From assembly GCA_963281255.1 (NCBI GenBank), contig OY725490.1, forward strand, positions 806,001 through 870,000: a DNA stretch of 64,000 bases, written 5' to 3'. Origin of the DNA: Aphrocallistes beatrix (taxonomy: Eukaryota > Porifera > Hexactinellida > Sceptrulophora > Aphrocallistidae). Position 1 is the stretch's first letter; every line of letters begins with the position of its first letter. The notes under the pieces are model-generated. The model did no database searches and was not told the DNA's origin. It worked only from the letters and a program-made list of their open reading frames with translations. Made by a program: the position numbers and the translations under genes. Positions 22,628-32,297 of this stretch are shown here, piece by piece.

Positions 22628-23144
22628 GTGAGTATGAATTAATTTATATTTGTCACAGTTAAAGCGTCAAATCAGGTATTATGTAGATATTGAATATAAT
22701 GATATTTTATATAGTAATATATTTGATATAGTGATAATATGACTCATAATTCCCTGTCCCCGGCACAATTACTATATCCAATATCTACTGTATAATACCT
22801 TAAATTTGAGGCATTTTCCATCAGTTTTTATGAAAAGGCATGAAACTTTAATGTACTTTGTATAATACTAACTGATTTGACGTTTTAAAGTTGATATATA
22901 TTTATTGGCAAATATATTGACATATCCAATTGGGTTCTATCTAACTGTAGAATGCCCAGCATTTAAGGCTTCGCACTTTTATGGCTTCAGTGCCATAGAA
23001 AATGGCTGAGAGACATCTCCGATATCGGGAACACTGTGTCCTCACTGGGCATTTAAATAACTAAATACACTCACAAGTTGTTGATTAGACATTTAAAATT
23101 TATTATGATGGTGCATAATTAATCAATAAATATTTTGTTTCTAG
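22628..23144 (+). other. Intron of the pseudophosphatase gene
   Basis: Starts GTGAGT and ends TTGTTTCTAG. It is non-coding and AT-rich. Confidence 0.75.
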
Positions 23145-23201
23145 ACATGCTATACAACTTGCTATTCTCTGCTCAACGAATACTGTTCTGTGCATCTCTA
23201 G
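23145..23201 (+). CDS. Pseudophosphatase terminal exon
   Basis: After TTTCTAG the frame continues in phase 0 from the 22627 donor and reads TCYTTCYSLLNEYCSVHL then a stop. This matches the expected final PTP helix (the QYxFxYxxLLEY region), which is good evidence that the exon is real and that the protein ends about 18 residues after the donor. Confidence 0.7.
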   Translation, partial: TCYTTCYSLLNEYCSVHL

Positions 23202-24509
23202 AAGGGCTCAAGAGAAAAAAACATGAATTTTATATCCAATAGATAAATTGACCCATTGAGTGTGAATGCATACTATATTCATCTTTAGTATTAGATATTC
23301 GTAGATGATGTAATAATCTGTTTTGTTGTTTTGCTTCCATATCCAGCATTAACGAGGAAATTAGTTAGGTTATGAAGCAGATACTTACACAATACTCGTA
23401 CAAATATTAATGAATACTCACTCAGCATTGATACATATACATAATTCAAGTTCCTCAAGTCAATTAAATAAAAAATGAAAATAAAAATTTATATAAAAAA
23501 GTTGGATTACCAAATTTTTGAATTGTGAGTGCAGTTTGGCTGGTACTGCTCAAAGTTAATCGTGGTAAGAAAGGGTGCTGTATTATGCAGGTCTTCTAGA
23601 TTACACAGGTATCCGAGTATGGTAGTTCTCCTGTTTTGCTATATTTCTACTACAGTAATTCGTAATAATAGAAGACTAACCGTAGGCTGTATATTGCTAT
23701 ATTTGTTGTATATTCCCGTGATGCGTCGAAATCGAATTAATACTTGGTATTAAATAAATTTTAAACAAGACATTTTTGCTAAAATAAACATGAAACAATT
23801 AAATTATGTTAGTTTAGCAATTACCAAGGGAAAATATAAAATGGAAAATATTGGGGTTAGAAATCCTAAAGTTGTTTCCTTTCATTTCAGGATAATTACA
23901 GCTCTCTCCTTCTCTCTCTCTCACCATCAATTCCGTATCGGTATATATCTCGAAAAAATATATGTGATAGACTCACTCAAATAGTAACTGAACGTATATA
24001 CTCATAGGCACAGGAAATTGGATTATATAACATTTATCCCAAACTCTACTTATGAAACTCAACACACTAAATAGGAGCACCTAGTAAATCTAAATCTCAC
24101 GTAAGAAGGAAATTTGACCTGATCTGAGTAAAGACAACATAGATCTGTTTCAAAATGTGTGCTCCAAACAAGTCGAGTATCCGAAACTAATTTGATCAAT
24201 ACAGTAGATGTGGTAAGCAAATGTAAATATTATCTGAGAAATTATACAGAATTATAATTGTAGCTTCAAGCAATACTATGTAATTATACAGAATACTCAC
24301 CAGAGAGTGAGAATATTGTTACTTTAAATCAGCTCCATTAATAGAAACAAATCTTAATTAGAAAACAAATACTATTACATGTTACGAATTAGCCGAAATG
24401 TGAATTAATGTATTAATCAGAAAAATGGGAATATCTCTAACTAAAATACTCCTATTTTAGCAAATAGCTCAACAAAGGTATATAGATATGTATGTTCCAT
24501 TAATTGGAG
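23202..24509. other. Intergenic, with the array's shared 3' flank
   Basis: About 23899-24130 is the first copy of a block ('tatctcga...atatatgtgatagactcact', 'cacactaaatag.agcac') that recurs about 400 bp downstream of three more array genes (26889, 29181, 33630). It marks the tandem-duplication unit. The rest shows nothing recognisable. Confidence 0.6.
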
Positions 24510-25742
24510 TCAGAAAGCTTGAAGGTTTGTATTTTTATTCAATATAATGATTCTCCCTCTGAGATCGATTGAAATTCCTCTTGGACTCTCTAGTACTCCA
24601 TCTCTTCCAATGCTCTGTATTAGTATTCCTTCTGGAGAGAATATTCTGATACAATCACCTTCATAGTCACTCACCAGAATATTTTCATAAGAATCCACAC
24701 AAAAATATTCGGCATACTTGATACTGCTTCCTGTAACTAGTGATCGTATGAGAGTGCCATTCAATTGAAATATTTGTATAGGATTTGGATGCATATTTGA
24801 TTTGAATAGAACAAATATTTGTTGTTTCTTGACTATGATATCACTAACTGTACTGTTATAATTGGAGATAGGTTGGAGTGCAATATTTCTGCTATTTTTT
24901 AATTTAAGATCATATACCGTTAGTATCAACGAGTTCAACGAACAAGTGTAAAGTTCCATATCTTCTATAAATAGTAAACGATTCTTTGAAATTGCAATGT
25001 GAAAAAAAACAACTCTATTCCTTCTTAACAATTTATAGAGACCACCAAGTAATGTTACATAAATGTTGTCTCCATGTGTCTGCATAGATTCGATATAATG
25101 GAAGTATTCATTGAGTAGAGTTGACTGGTGATCACCTTCCATATTGAATACTTCAATTTTACTAGGATAAGTAACTCTTATATAAATCAACTGATTGTTC
25201 TTGTCAATGCAACTTGCATTAGAGTAGTGTCTTAGCAAATCGCTTCCCTTACCTTCATTCCATAGAGGTAGAGTTCTGAAGAAGTAGGGATTTGGAGCTT
25301 TAATTATGTGGCAGTTGTCCTCTATTGCCTTCTGTATATTCTTTATGTGATAGCTGAGAGAAACTCGAGTGAAGAGAATTTGCTCTGAGAGGATTTTCTC
25401 AATTTGATTCTGTATATCGGATAACTGCCGTTTGTGAAAATTACACCGTACGTTTGTCTGTAACTTCTTCTCTGTCTCTTCTTTCTGCTGGGTCAACTTT
25501 TCCAAACTTTTTCTACGCTTTTCTACCTTTCCTAAGATGTCAGCTGTGATGGCATCCAGCTCTGCCATGAGTTTCTCTTCTCTTTCTACCAACATTTGGT
25601 GGAGGTGTTGAAAAGTGGTTTTGAGTTTTTGCTTCTCCTCTGCCACTTCTTGAGTTATCTGTTCTAGAGCTTTCTCTAACTCTTGGATAGACACGTTTCG
25701 AGTCTTTGGTGACTCAGCTTCTTTTGGATATTTCGCTGCCAT
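24510..25742 (-). CDS. TRIM-like coiled-coil/beta-propeller protein 2
   Basis: Intronless, 410 aa, same plan as the 18011 protein: coiled coil (ELEKALEQITQEVAEEKQKL, HQMLVEREEKLMAELDAITA), linker NPYFFRTLPLWNEGKG, and blades ending ENILVSDYEGDCIRIFSPEG and GISIDLRGRIIILN, with a final LQAF shared by most members. It has the shortest propeller: the region around residues 230-300 (NRVVFFHIAISKNRLLFIED) is the most divergent part compared with its neighbours, while the last two blades are nearly invariant. The promoter pair lies upstream. Confidence 0.8.
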   Translation of the reverse strand: MAAKYPKEAESPKTRNVSIQELEKALEQITQEVAEEKQKLKTTFQHLHQMLVEREEKLMAELDAITADILGKVEKRRKSLEKLTQQKEETEKKLQTNVRCNFHKRQLSDIQNQIEKILSEQILFTRVSLSYHIKNIQKAIEDNCHIIKAPNPYFFRTLPLWNEGKGSDLLRHYSNASCIDKNNQLIYIRVTYPSKIEVFNMEGDHQSTLLNEYFHYIESMQTHGDNIYVTLLGGLYKLLRRNRVVFFHIAISKNRLLFIEDMELYTCSLNSLILTVYDLKLKNSRNIALQPISNYNSTVSDIIVKKQQIFVLFKSNMHPNPIQIFQLNGTLIRSLVTGSSIKYAEYFCVDSYENILVSDYEGDCIRIFSPEGILIQSIGRDGVLESPRGISIDLRGRIIILNKNTNLQAF

Positions 25743-25798
25743 ATCTGCAATTTGATTATTATGTTGTTTTTTGTTCTTTACTATTTAGTTTGTAATCG

Positions 25799-25862
25799 TA
25801 TTTATACAATTCTCTGCATTGGTTATCTGGTAAGATAGAGGCTAAGTATAGAACTGAAAGTG
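25799..25862 (-). promoter_or_regulatory. TATA box plus GAAAGT element
   Basis: TATAAATA at 25799-25806 (57-64 bp before the ATG) and CTGAAAGTG at 25854-25862. Confidence 0.65.
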
Positions 25863-26232
25863 TTTACACCACTCAATAGCTTTGCTTCTGTTATTCATTG
25901 CATATTCTGTTATGTAATTAGTTTCATAATTGTTAGATTCAGTTCCACATGATTTGCATTCAGTTTCAATTCAACTTAAAAATGATTCATAGTTACTGCC
26001 GAGTCTCATAGTTCATCTGATTAATGATTGAATTTCTAATTTTAACCTCAATTCTATAAGAAACTTTGAGAACATATCATGTGTCTACATGATTCCATAG
26101 TATATCCACATTTGAAAGGAAAGTCATATATGCCAGCAAGATATCTATATTGTAGTTAGTTGATTATAATTCTACCATTACTGAGTACTAATATATTTAG
26201 TTCATTAGACCTTAAATAACTAACAAATATTA

Positions 26233-26880
26233 TTAAATTGAAAGAAATATAACAAAGAAAATGTTGTTAATCCCAGATGTTAGGAAAAAGATGCTGGCAC
26301 AATGTGTAAGGTCCTCACTACTGTAATAGGCGTAGGCAGCAGATGATGCTATTGTATGCATTAGTGCTACGTATAAGTAAGTTAATGCGAAGTTTGTGAA
26401 TAAAGACTTCATATTTCCTATAATTAGCGAAGAAAGCTTTGAATATTGATTTTGCGAAATCTTGACGATAAATTCCTCCTTGTTCACTTCATAGAGGTAC
26501 TCATTGATGCCTTTTAAATATAGTCACCGTGTTGAATGGAGTTCATCTTCTATATTGAATACAATCGACCCCGCTTAATAAGGCCATAATTTAATCGGGT
26601 CACTTTTAGCAGGACCGGAATAGCTCACACACATAGACGCTAATACAAAAGATTTTGGTTAATAGGATTTTTCGCTTAATCGGGGCAAAATATCCTCTGA
26701 CCGATGTGGTCCAATTGAGCGGAGTCGACTGTACTTGAAAAATACAAGAGTTAAATCTATGTCTCTATAAATCATCACACTCTTCATATTAATGCAAATT
26801 GTATTGAAGTAGTTACTTAGCAAATTACTTCCTTTACCTTCATTCCAGACAGTGGTGTCTTGAAGATGTATTCCTTGAAA
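26233..26880 (-). pseudogene. Decayed propeller gene, copy 1
   Basis: A fragment without coiled coil. On the minus strand, 26752-26880 reads the linker and first blade (VWNEGKGSNLL, TICINMKSVMIY). Beyond the inserted MITE, 26233-26530 reads LYEVNKEEFIVKISQNQYSK, which aligns with LYKLNKKGDIVKSLQ in the 27429 protein. The frames are shifted between parts, and the open frame at 26233-26487 is a leftover of this gene rather than a new membrane protein. A second copy at 31440-33632 was duplicated with the surrounding unit. Confidence 0.7.
26562..26731. mobile_element. pogo-like MITE with empty site in the window
   Basis: Ends CAATCGACCCCGCTTAATAA and AATTGAGCGGAGTCGACTG, TA on both sides, inserted in the pseudogene. 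The paralogous pseudogene has the uninterrupted site at about 32277-32287 (attgaaTActta), which directly confirms TA targeting and one-copy duplication. Confidence 0.85.
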
Positions 26881-27428
26881 GTTTTGTATCTCTCTTTCAC
26901 TATCATCTTCGTATCAGTATTGCATATCTCGAGATAATATATGTGCTACGCTCACTTCAATAACCACTTACCGTATATTCTCATAATACAGGAACTTTGT
27001 TATTCAAATATACTATATACAACTTATACGACCCTGACACACTAAATAGAGCAACATGGGAATCTAAATCTACTCATGGAGGAAATTTGATCTTATCTGA
27101 GTAGTTTTGATCTGAGTAATACAACGCAGTTCCGATTGATAATGTTTACTCTAAACAAGTAAAGTGCCGAAACTATTTAGGTTGGAAGTATTGTACAGCT
27201 GAAGGTTGTAATCAGATAATTATTCCAGCTTGTTATGATAAAAAAAATATTAAATAATTCGATTCAAAAGAAACTTTGTTGAGAAAATATGATTAACATT
27301 TATCTATTGGGTATTTATTTATTCTAAATAAAGATCAACAAAATTAACATTAATAACAAAAGATATCGATAAGATTTAGATTATTCTAGCGACTGGTTAA
27401 CAAATATATCTGGATATGTTCATGGGAG

Positions 27429-28697
27429 TCAGAAAGCTTGGAGTTTTGCACCTCCCTTATCATTCAGTATGATGATTCTCCCTTTGAGGTCAATTGAAAT
27501 TCCTCTCGGACTCTCTATTACTCCGTCTCCTCCAATGCTCTGCATCAGTATTCCTTCTGGAGAGAATATTCTGATACAATCACCACCATAGTCGCTCACC
27601 AGGATATTTCCATAAGAATCTGCACAAAACCATCTCGCACTTTTGATGTTGGTTTCTGTGACTAGTGACCGTATGAGAGTTCCATCCAATTGAAATATTT
27701 GTATAGGATCTGGATGATGATACTTACTTAAAGTGGAATAGCTGAATAGAACGAATATTTGTTGATTAATTATTATGATGTCACCTTGAACAGTGTCCTT
27801 ATCAAAGGAGATAGGTTGAAGTGTGATACTTCTGCTATTTTCTAGTTTGAGATCATATACTATTATTTTCAACGATTTGAAGGAAGATGTGTACAGTTTA
27901 TTATCGTCTATAAAGAGAGAAGTAATCTTTGAGCTTTGACTTTGCAAAGACTTGACAATATCCCCTTTCTTGTTCAGTTTATAGAGAAAACACCATGATG
28001 ACACATAAATGTAATCTCCATATGTCTGGATAGAGTCGATATATTTGATTTCTTCATTGAGAAGAGTTAAATGATGTTCATCCTCGAAATTGAATATTTG
28101 GATTTTACAATAGCTAAAAATTTCTGAATCTCCAGCATAAATCAGCTGATTCTTTCTGTCAATGCAAATTGCCTCGGAGAATTGACTTAGCAGATTATCT
28201 CCTTTACCTTCATTCCATAGAGGCAGCGTTCTGAAGATGTAAGGATTTGGAGTCTTTGTTATGTGGCAGTTGTCTTCTAGTATCTTCTGGATATTCTTCA
28301 TGTGACAGCTGAGAGAAACTCTTGGGAAGAGAATTTGTTCTCCGAGAATCTTTTCAATTTGATTCTGAATTCCGGATAACTGCTGTTCGAGAAAGTCATT
28401 CATTTCGTTTGTCTGTAACTTCTTCTCTGTATCTTCTTTCTCCTGAGCCAACTTCTCCAGACTCTCTCTACGTTTTCCTACCTTTACTAAGATGTCAGCT
28501 GGGATGGCATCTAACTCTGCCATGAGTTCATCTTCTCTTTCTACCAACATTTGGTGGAGCTTTTGAAAAGTGGATTTGAGTTTTCGCTTCTCTCTTTCCA
28601 CTTCCTGAGTAATCTGTCCTAGCGCTTTCTCTAACTCTATGATGGGCACGCTTCGAGTATTTGGCGATTCAACTTCTTTTGGGTATTTTGCTGCCAT
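27429..28697 (-). CDS. TRIM-like coiled-coil/beta-propeller protein 3
   Basis: Intronless, 422 aa. Coiled coil at about 15-130 (ELEKALGQITQEVEREKRKL, LEKLAQEKEDTEKKLQ), linker NPYIFRTLPLWNEGKG, and a propeller with clear blades (LIYAGDSEIFSYCKIQIFN, YIYVSSWCFLYKLNKKGDIV, LYTSSFKSLKIIVYDL, NILVSDYGGDCIRIFSPEG, GISIDLKGRIIILN). It ends AKLQAF. AATAAA-type sites on the minus strand at 27314-27323 lie about 110 bp past the stop and could be the poly(A) signal. Confidence 0.8.
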   Translation of the reverse strand: MAAKYPKEVESPNTRSVPIIELEKALGQITQEVEREKRKLKSTFQKLHQMLVEREDELMAELDAIPADILVKVGKRRESLEKLAQEKEDTEKKLQTNEMNDFLEQQLSGIQNQIEKILGEQILFPRVSLSCHMKNIQKILEDNCHITKTPNPYIFRTLPLWNEGKGDNLLSQFSEAICIDRKNQLIYAGDSEIFSYCKIQIFNFEDEHHLTLLNEEIKYIDSIQTYGDYIYVSSWCFLYKLNKKGDIVKSLQSQSSKITSLFIDDNKLYTSSFKSLKIIVYDLKLENSRSITLQPISFDKDTVQGDIIIINQQIFVLFSYSTLSKYHHPDPIQIFQLDGTLIRSLVTETNIKSARWFCADSYGNILVSDYGGDCIRIFSPEGILMQSIGGDGVIESPRGISIDLKGRIIILNDKGGAKLQAF

Positions 28698-28750
28698 TTC
28701 TGTTATTTGACTGTTATGTTGCTTTTTCTGTAGTATTTAGTTTGTAATCG

Positions 28751-28812
28751 TATTTATACTATTCTCAGCTTAGTTATCTGGTAAGATGGAAGTTAAGTAT
28801 ATACTGAAAGTG
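28751..28812 (-). promoter_or_regulatory. TATA box plus GAAAGT element
   Basis: TATAAATA at 28751-28758 (54-61 bp before the ATG) and CTGAAAGTG at 28804-28812. Confidence 0.65.
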
Positions 28813-29559
28813 GTACACTGCTCAATAGCATCGCTTCATTAAAAATTCTGTTATGTAATTAATTTCATGATTGTTGGATTCACTTCGAACGATTTACATT
28901 CAGTTTCAATTCAGCATAAGAATGATTCATAGTTACTGTTTAGTTCATTGTCATTTGATCATAATATTTCTAATTTTAACCTCAATTCTAGTAATCATGC
29001 TTGAGTATTTGCCTACATCATTCCATATATGTCCATGCTTGAAAGGAACATGAGACATATGCAAGATAGAGATTGTTTTAGTTGATTATCAATATGGATT
29101 GTTATAGAGTCTGCTTGACGCAAAGGTAAATATTCTGGACAATGCTAGTTTATATTCAGTTAAATGCTGAACACATCAACCTCTCTTTCACCATCATTTT
29201 CGCATCAGTATTTTATTCTTAAGAGAATATATATGATACATTCACTTAAATCGTAAATTCTGATAAGCACAGGATATTGGTTGGTCAAATGCATTTGTTC
29301 TATACTCTACTTATGCAATCTCGACACATTAAATAGAAGCACTCTGGGAATCTAAATCCTACTTATGAAGGGAATTTAGCTTGTTTTGAGTAAATACAAC
29401 GCAATTCGTTCGAAAATGTTTGATTAATTATGTATTTAATGTTATAAATAAAGAGCATAAACAAAATTAAAATATTAATAACATAGAATATTGGGAAGAT
29501 TCATATTATTCTAACAACAATTTCATGAAATGTATTTAGATATGTCCCGATAATTGGGG

Positions 29560-30864
29560 TTAGAAAGCTTGAAGATTTGCACCTCCCCTTCTATTCAATA
29601 TGATGATTTTCCCTTTGAGATCGATTGAAATTCCTCCTGGTCTCCTCAGTTCTCCATTTCTACCAATGCTCTGAATCAGTATTCCTTCTGGAGAGAATAT
29701 TCTAATACAGTGACCTTCAGTGTCACTCACCAGAATATTTTCATAGGAATCCAAGCAGAAATATTTGGAATACTTGATATTGCTTCCTGTGACTATGGAA
29801 CGTATGAGAGTTCCATCCTGTTGAAATGTCTGTATAGGATCTGGATAATGAGACATACATGTATCTAAATTGAAATAACAGAATAGAACAAATATTTGTT
29901 GATTCCTTACAATGATGTCACGAGGAGTTGTGTTCTCGTCAAAAGAGATAGGCTGGAGTGTAATACTTCTGTTATATTCTAGATTGAGATCATATACCAT
30001 TACTAACAACGAGTTAAGCGAACAAGTGTAGAGATTTCTATCTTCTATAAATAGCGAAAAAATCGTTAAATTTCGCCTTTGCACAACACTGACTGTATCT
30101 CCTTTCTTGCGCAACAAAATGTTAACAGCATATCCTCTCTTATCCAGTTTGTAAAGATCAAACCATGATGAAGCATAAATGTAGTCCCCATGTGCATGCA
30201 TAGAGTAGATATGATCGATTTCATAAGTGAATAGAGTTGAATGGTGTTCACCTTCGATATTGAATACGTCAATCCTACTTGAGGAATAACCTGTGTATGC
30301 TACATAAATGAGCTGACTTTGCCAGTCAGTGCTAATTGAATCGGAGCAATGAATTAACACATCTTTTCCTTTGCCTTCATTCCATAGAGGTAGAGTTCTG
30401 AAGATGTAGGGATTTGGAGTTTTGGTTATGTGACAGCTGTCTTCTAGTGTCTTCTGTATATTATCCATGTGACAACTAAAATATACTCGTGGGAAAAGAA
30501 TTTGCTCTGAGAGGATTTTCTCAATTTGATTCTGTATATCGGATAACTGCTGTTCAAGAAAATCATTCAGTACGTTTACTTGCAACTTCTTCTCTGTCTC
30601 TTCCTTCTGCTGAGTCAACTTTTCCAGACTCTCTCTACGCTCTTCTATCTTTACCAAGATGTCAGCTGTGATGACATTCAACTCTGCCATTAGTCTCTCT
30701 TCTCTTTCTACCAACATTTGGTGGAGCTTTTGAAAAGTGGTTTTGAGTTTTCGCTTCTCCTCTGCCACTTCTTGAGTTAGCTGTTCTAGCGCTCTCTCTA
30801 ACTCTTGGATAGACACTTTTTGAGTCTTTGGTGATTCAAATTCTATTGGATATATCGCTGCCAT
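29560..30864 (-). CDS. TRIM-like coiled-coil/beta-propeller protein 4
   Basis: Intronless, 434 aa, the longest member. Same coiled coil (ELERALEQLTQEVAEEKRKL), linker and blades. Its extra length comes from about a dozen residues in the third blade (AVNILLRKKGDTVSVVQRRN), which look like a local duplication of the KGDxV motif. The last blades read ENILVSDTEGHCIRIFSPEG and GELRRPGGISIDLKGKIIIL; this member replaces the usual Asp in EGDC by His and Ser-Pro-Arg by Arg-Pro-Gly. Confidence 0.8.
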   Translation of the reverse strand: MAAIYPIEFESPKTQKVSIQELERALEQLTQEVAEEKRKLKTTFQKLHQMLVEREERLMAELNVITADILVKIEERRESLEKLTQQKEETEKKLQVNVLNDFLEQQLSDIQNQIEKILSEQILFPRVYFSCHMDNIQKTLEDSCHITKTPNPYIFRTLPLWNEGKGKDVLIHCSDSISTDWQSQLIYVAYTGYSSSRIDVFNIEGEHHSTLFTYEIDHIYSMHAHGDYIYASSWFDLYKLDKRGYAVNILLRKKGDTVSVVQRRNLTIFSLFIEDRNLYTCSLNSLLVMVYDLNLEYNRSITLQPISFDENTTPRDIIVRNQQIFVLFCYFNLDTCMSHYPDPIQTFQQDGTLIRSIVTGSNIKYSKYFCLDSYENILVSDTEGHCIRIFSPEGILIQSIGRNGELRRPGGISIDLKGKIIILNRRGGANLQAF

Positions 30865-30928
30865 TTCTGTTATTTGATTATCATGTTACTGTTTGCTTTT
30901 TTGTTCTTTACTATTTAGCTTGTGATCT

Positions 30929-30992
30929 TATTTATACAATTCTCTGCATTGGTTATCTGGTAAGATAGAAGCTAAGTATAGAACTGAAAGTG
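30929..30992 (-). promoter_or_regulatory. TATA box plus GAAAGT element
   Basis: TATAAATA at 30929-30936 (65-72 bp before the ATG) and CTGAAAGTG at 30984-30992. The whole flank is nearly identical to that of the 24510 gene. Confidence 0.65.
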
Positions 30993-31214
30993 TTTTACAC
31001 CACTCAATAGCTTTGCTTCTGTTATTCATTGCATATTCTGTTATGTAATTAGTTTCATAATTGTTAGATTCAGTTCCACATGATTTGCATTCAGTTTCAA
31101 TTCAACATAAAAATGATTCATATTTACTGCTGAGTCCCATAGTTCATCTGATTAATGATTGAATTTCTAATTTTAACTTCAACAGAAGAAGCTTTGAGTA
31201 ATAAATATGTGTCT

Positions 31215-31282
31215 ATGTTGCAGTGCAAACGCGAGATTGGTGTACACGCGTGTACACCAATCTCGCGTTTGCACTGCAACAT
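31215..31282. repeat. Perfect 68-bp palindrome
   Basis: Two 34-nt arms with no spacer, centred between 31248 and 31249 (core GTGTACACGCGTGTACAC). The paralogous flank near 26085 lacks it (gtgtctacatgattcc), so it is a recent insertion. Confidence 0.9.
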
Positions 31283-31666
31283 CTACGTACATCATTCCAT
31301 AGTATCCACATTTGAAAGGAAAGTCTTATCTCCTAGCAAGATATCCATTGTAGTAGTTAGTTGATTATAATTCAACCATTATGGTGTACTAATATATTTA
31401 GTCTAATAGACCTTAAATAACTAACAAATATTATTAAATTGGAGAAATATAACAAAGAAAATGCTGTTGATAAAGATGCTAGCATAATTGTAGGATCCTC
31501 ACTAATAGGCGTAAGCAGCAGATTATGCTATTGGATGCTTTAGTGCTATAGATAAGTAAGTTAGTTTGTGAGTATAAAGATTTTTGTATTTCCTATAATT
31601 AGCGAAGGAATCGTTGAGTATTGATTTTGCGAAATCTTGACAATAAATTCCTCCTTGCCCACTTTA

Positions 31667-32188
31667 CAAGCGCGCTTCGCGCTTGCTTGCGCTGCGCGGC
31701 TGGCGGACACTTTGTGTCCGCCGGAGGCTCCCTTCGGTCGCCTGGAGTCACATTGGTTAATTATATGGGAGATAACATCTCTAAATATGTCTGTCCTACT
31801 GTGCTAATCGATATCACTCGAAAAATCACCAAATTTGTGAATTTAAAAAATTTTGATGCGTAATCATGACGTCATAACAAAGTGATGAGTCATCATTTTT
31901 TGATGATAGTTGCATCATATGTGAGACATGTTAGTATACAGATTCTATTAAAATTTCAGCCTTCTATCTCCTATAATGGCTGAGTTATTCCCGAATAACT
32001 GTGTTGCTTAACTTTTTAAAATGTGACAATGACGTCATAATTCCATGATGAGTCGACATTTTCGTCTGAGCTCAGAACTTACTGGAGCCATAGCCAAAAG
32101 ACTCCCACATGCCAAAAATCAGCTTTCTGCGCCTGGCAGTTTCTTCAATCAATTCGTAACATATATATATATATATATATATATACAA
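31667..32188 (-). mobile_element. Helitron-like element, family A copy 1
   Basis: The plus-strand left end CAAGCGCGCTTCGCGCTTGC is the inverted GC-rich hairpin terminus, followed by a second hairpin (GCGGACACTTTGTGTCCGC). The body carries 'gataacatctctaaatatgt' and the other end is 'ttcttcaatcaattcgtaac' plus an (AT)n run. Family A shares its two ends with family B (42806-43714) but not the middle. Confidence 0.55.
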
Positions 32189-32297
32189 ATATTAATCGAG
32201 TTTTAATAGTAAGGATAGAGACCACTCATTGATGCCATATAAATATAGTCCTCGTCGATTGGAGTTCATATTCTAAATTGAATACTTAAAAGTATAA

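Noticed and set aside
26233-26487. Small hydrophobic open frame that looks like a membrane protein
   Set aside because: Aligns with the propeller region of the neighbouring coiled-coil genes and is a frame in a decayed copy.
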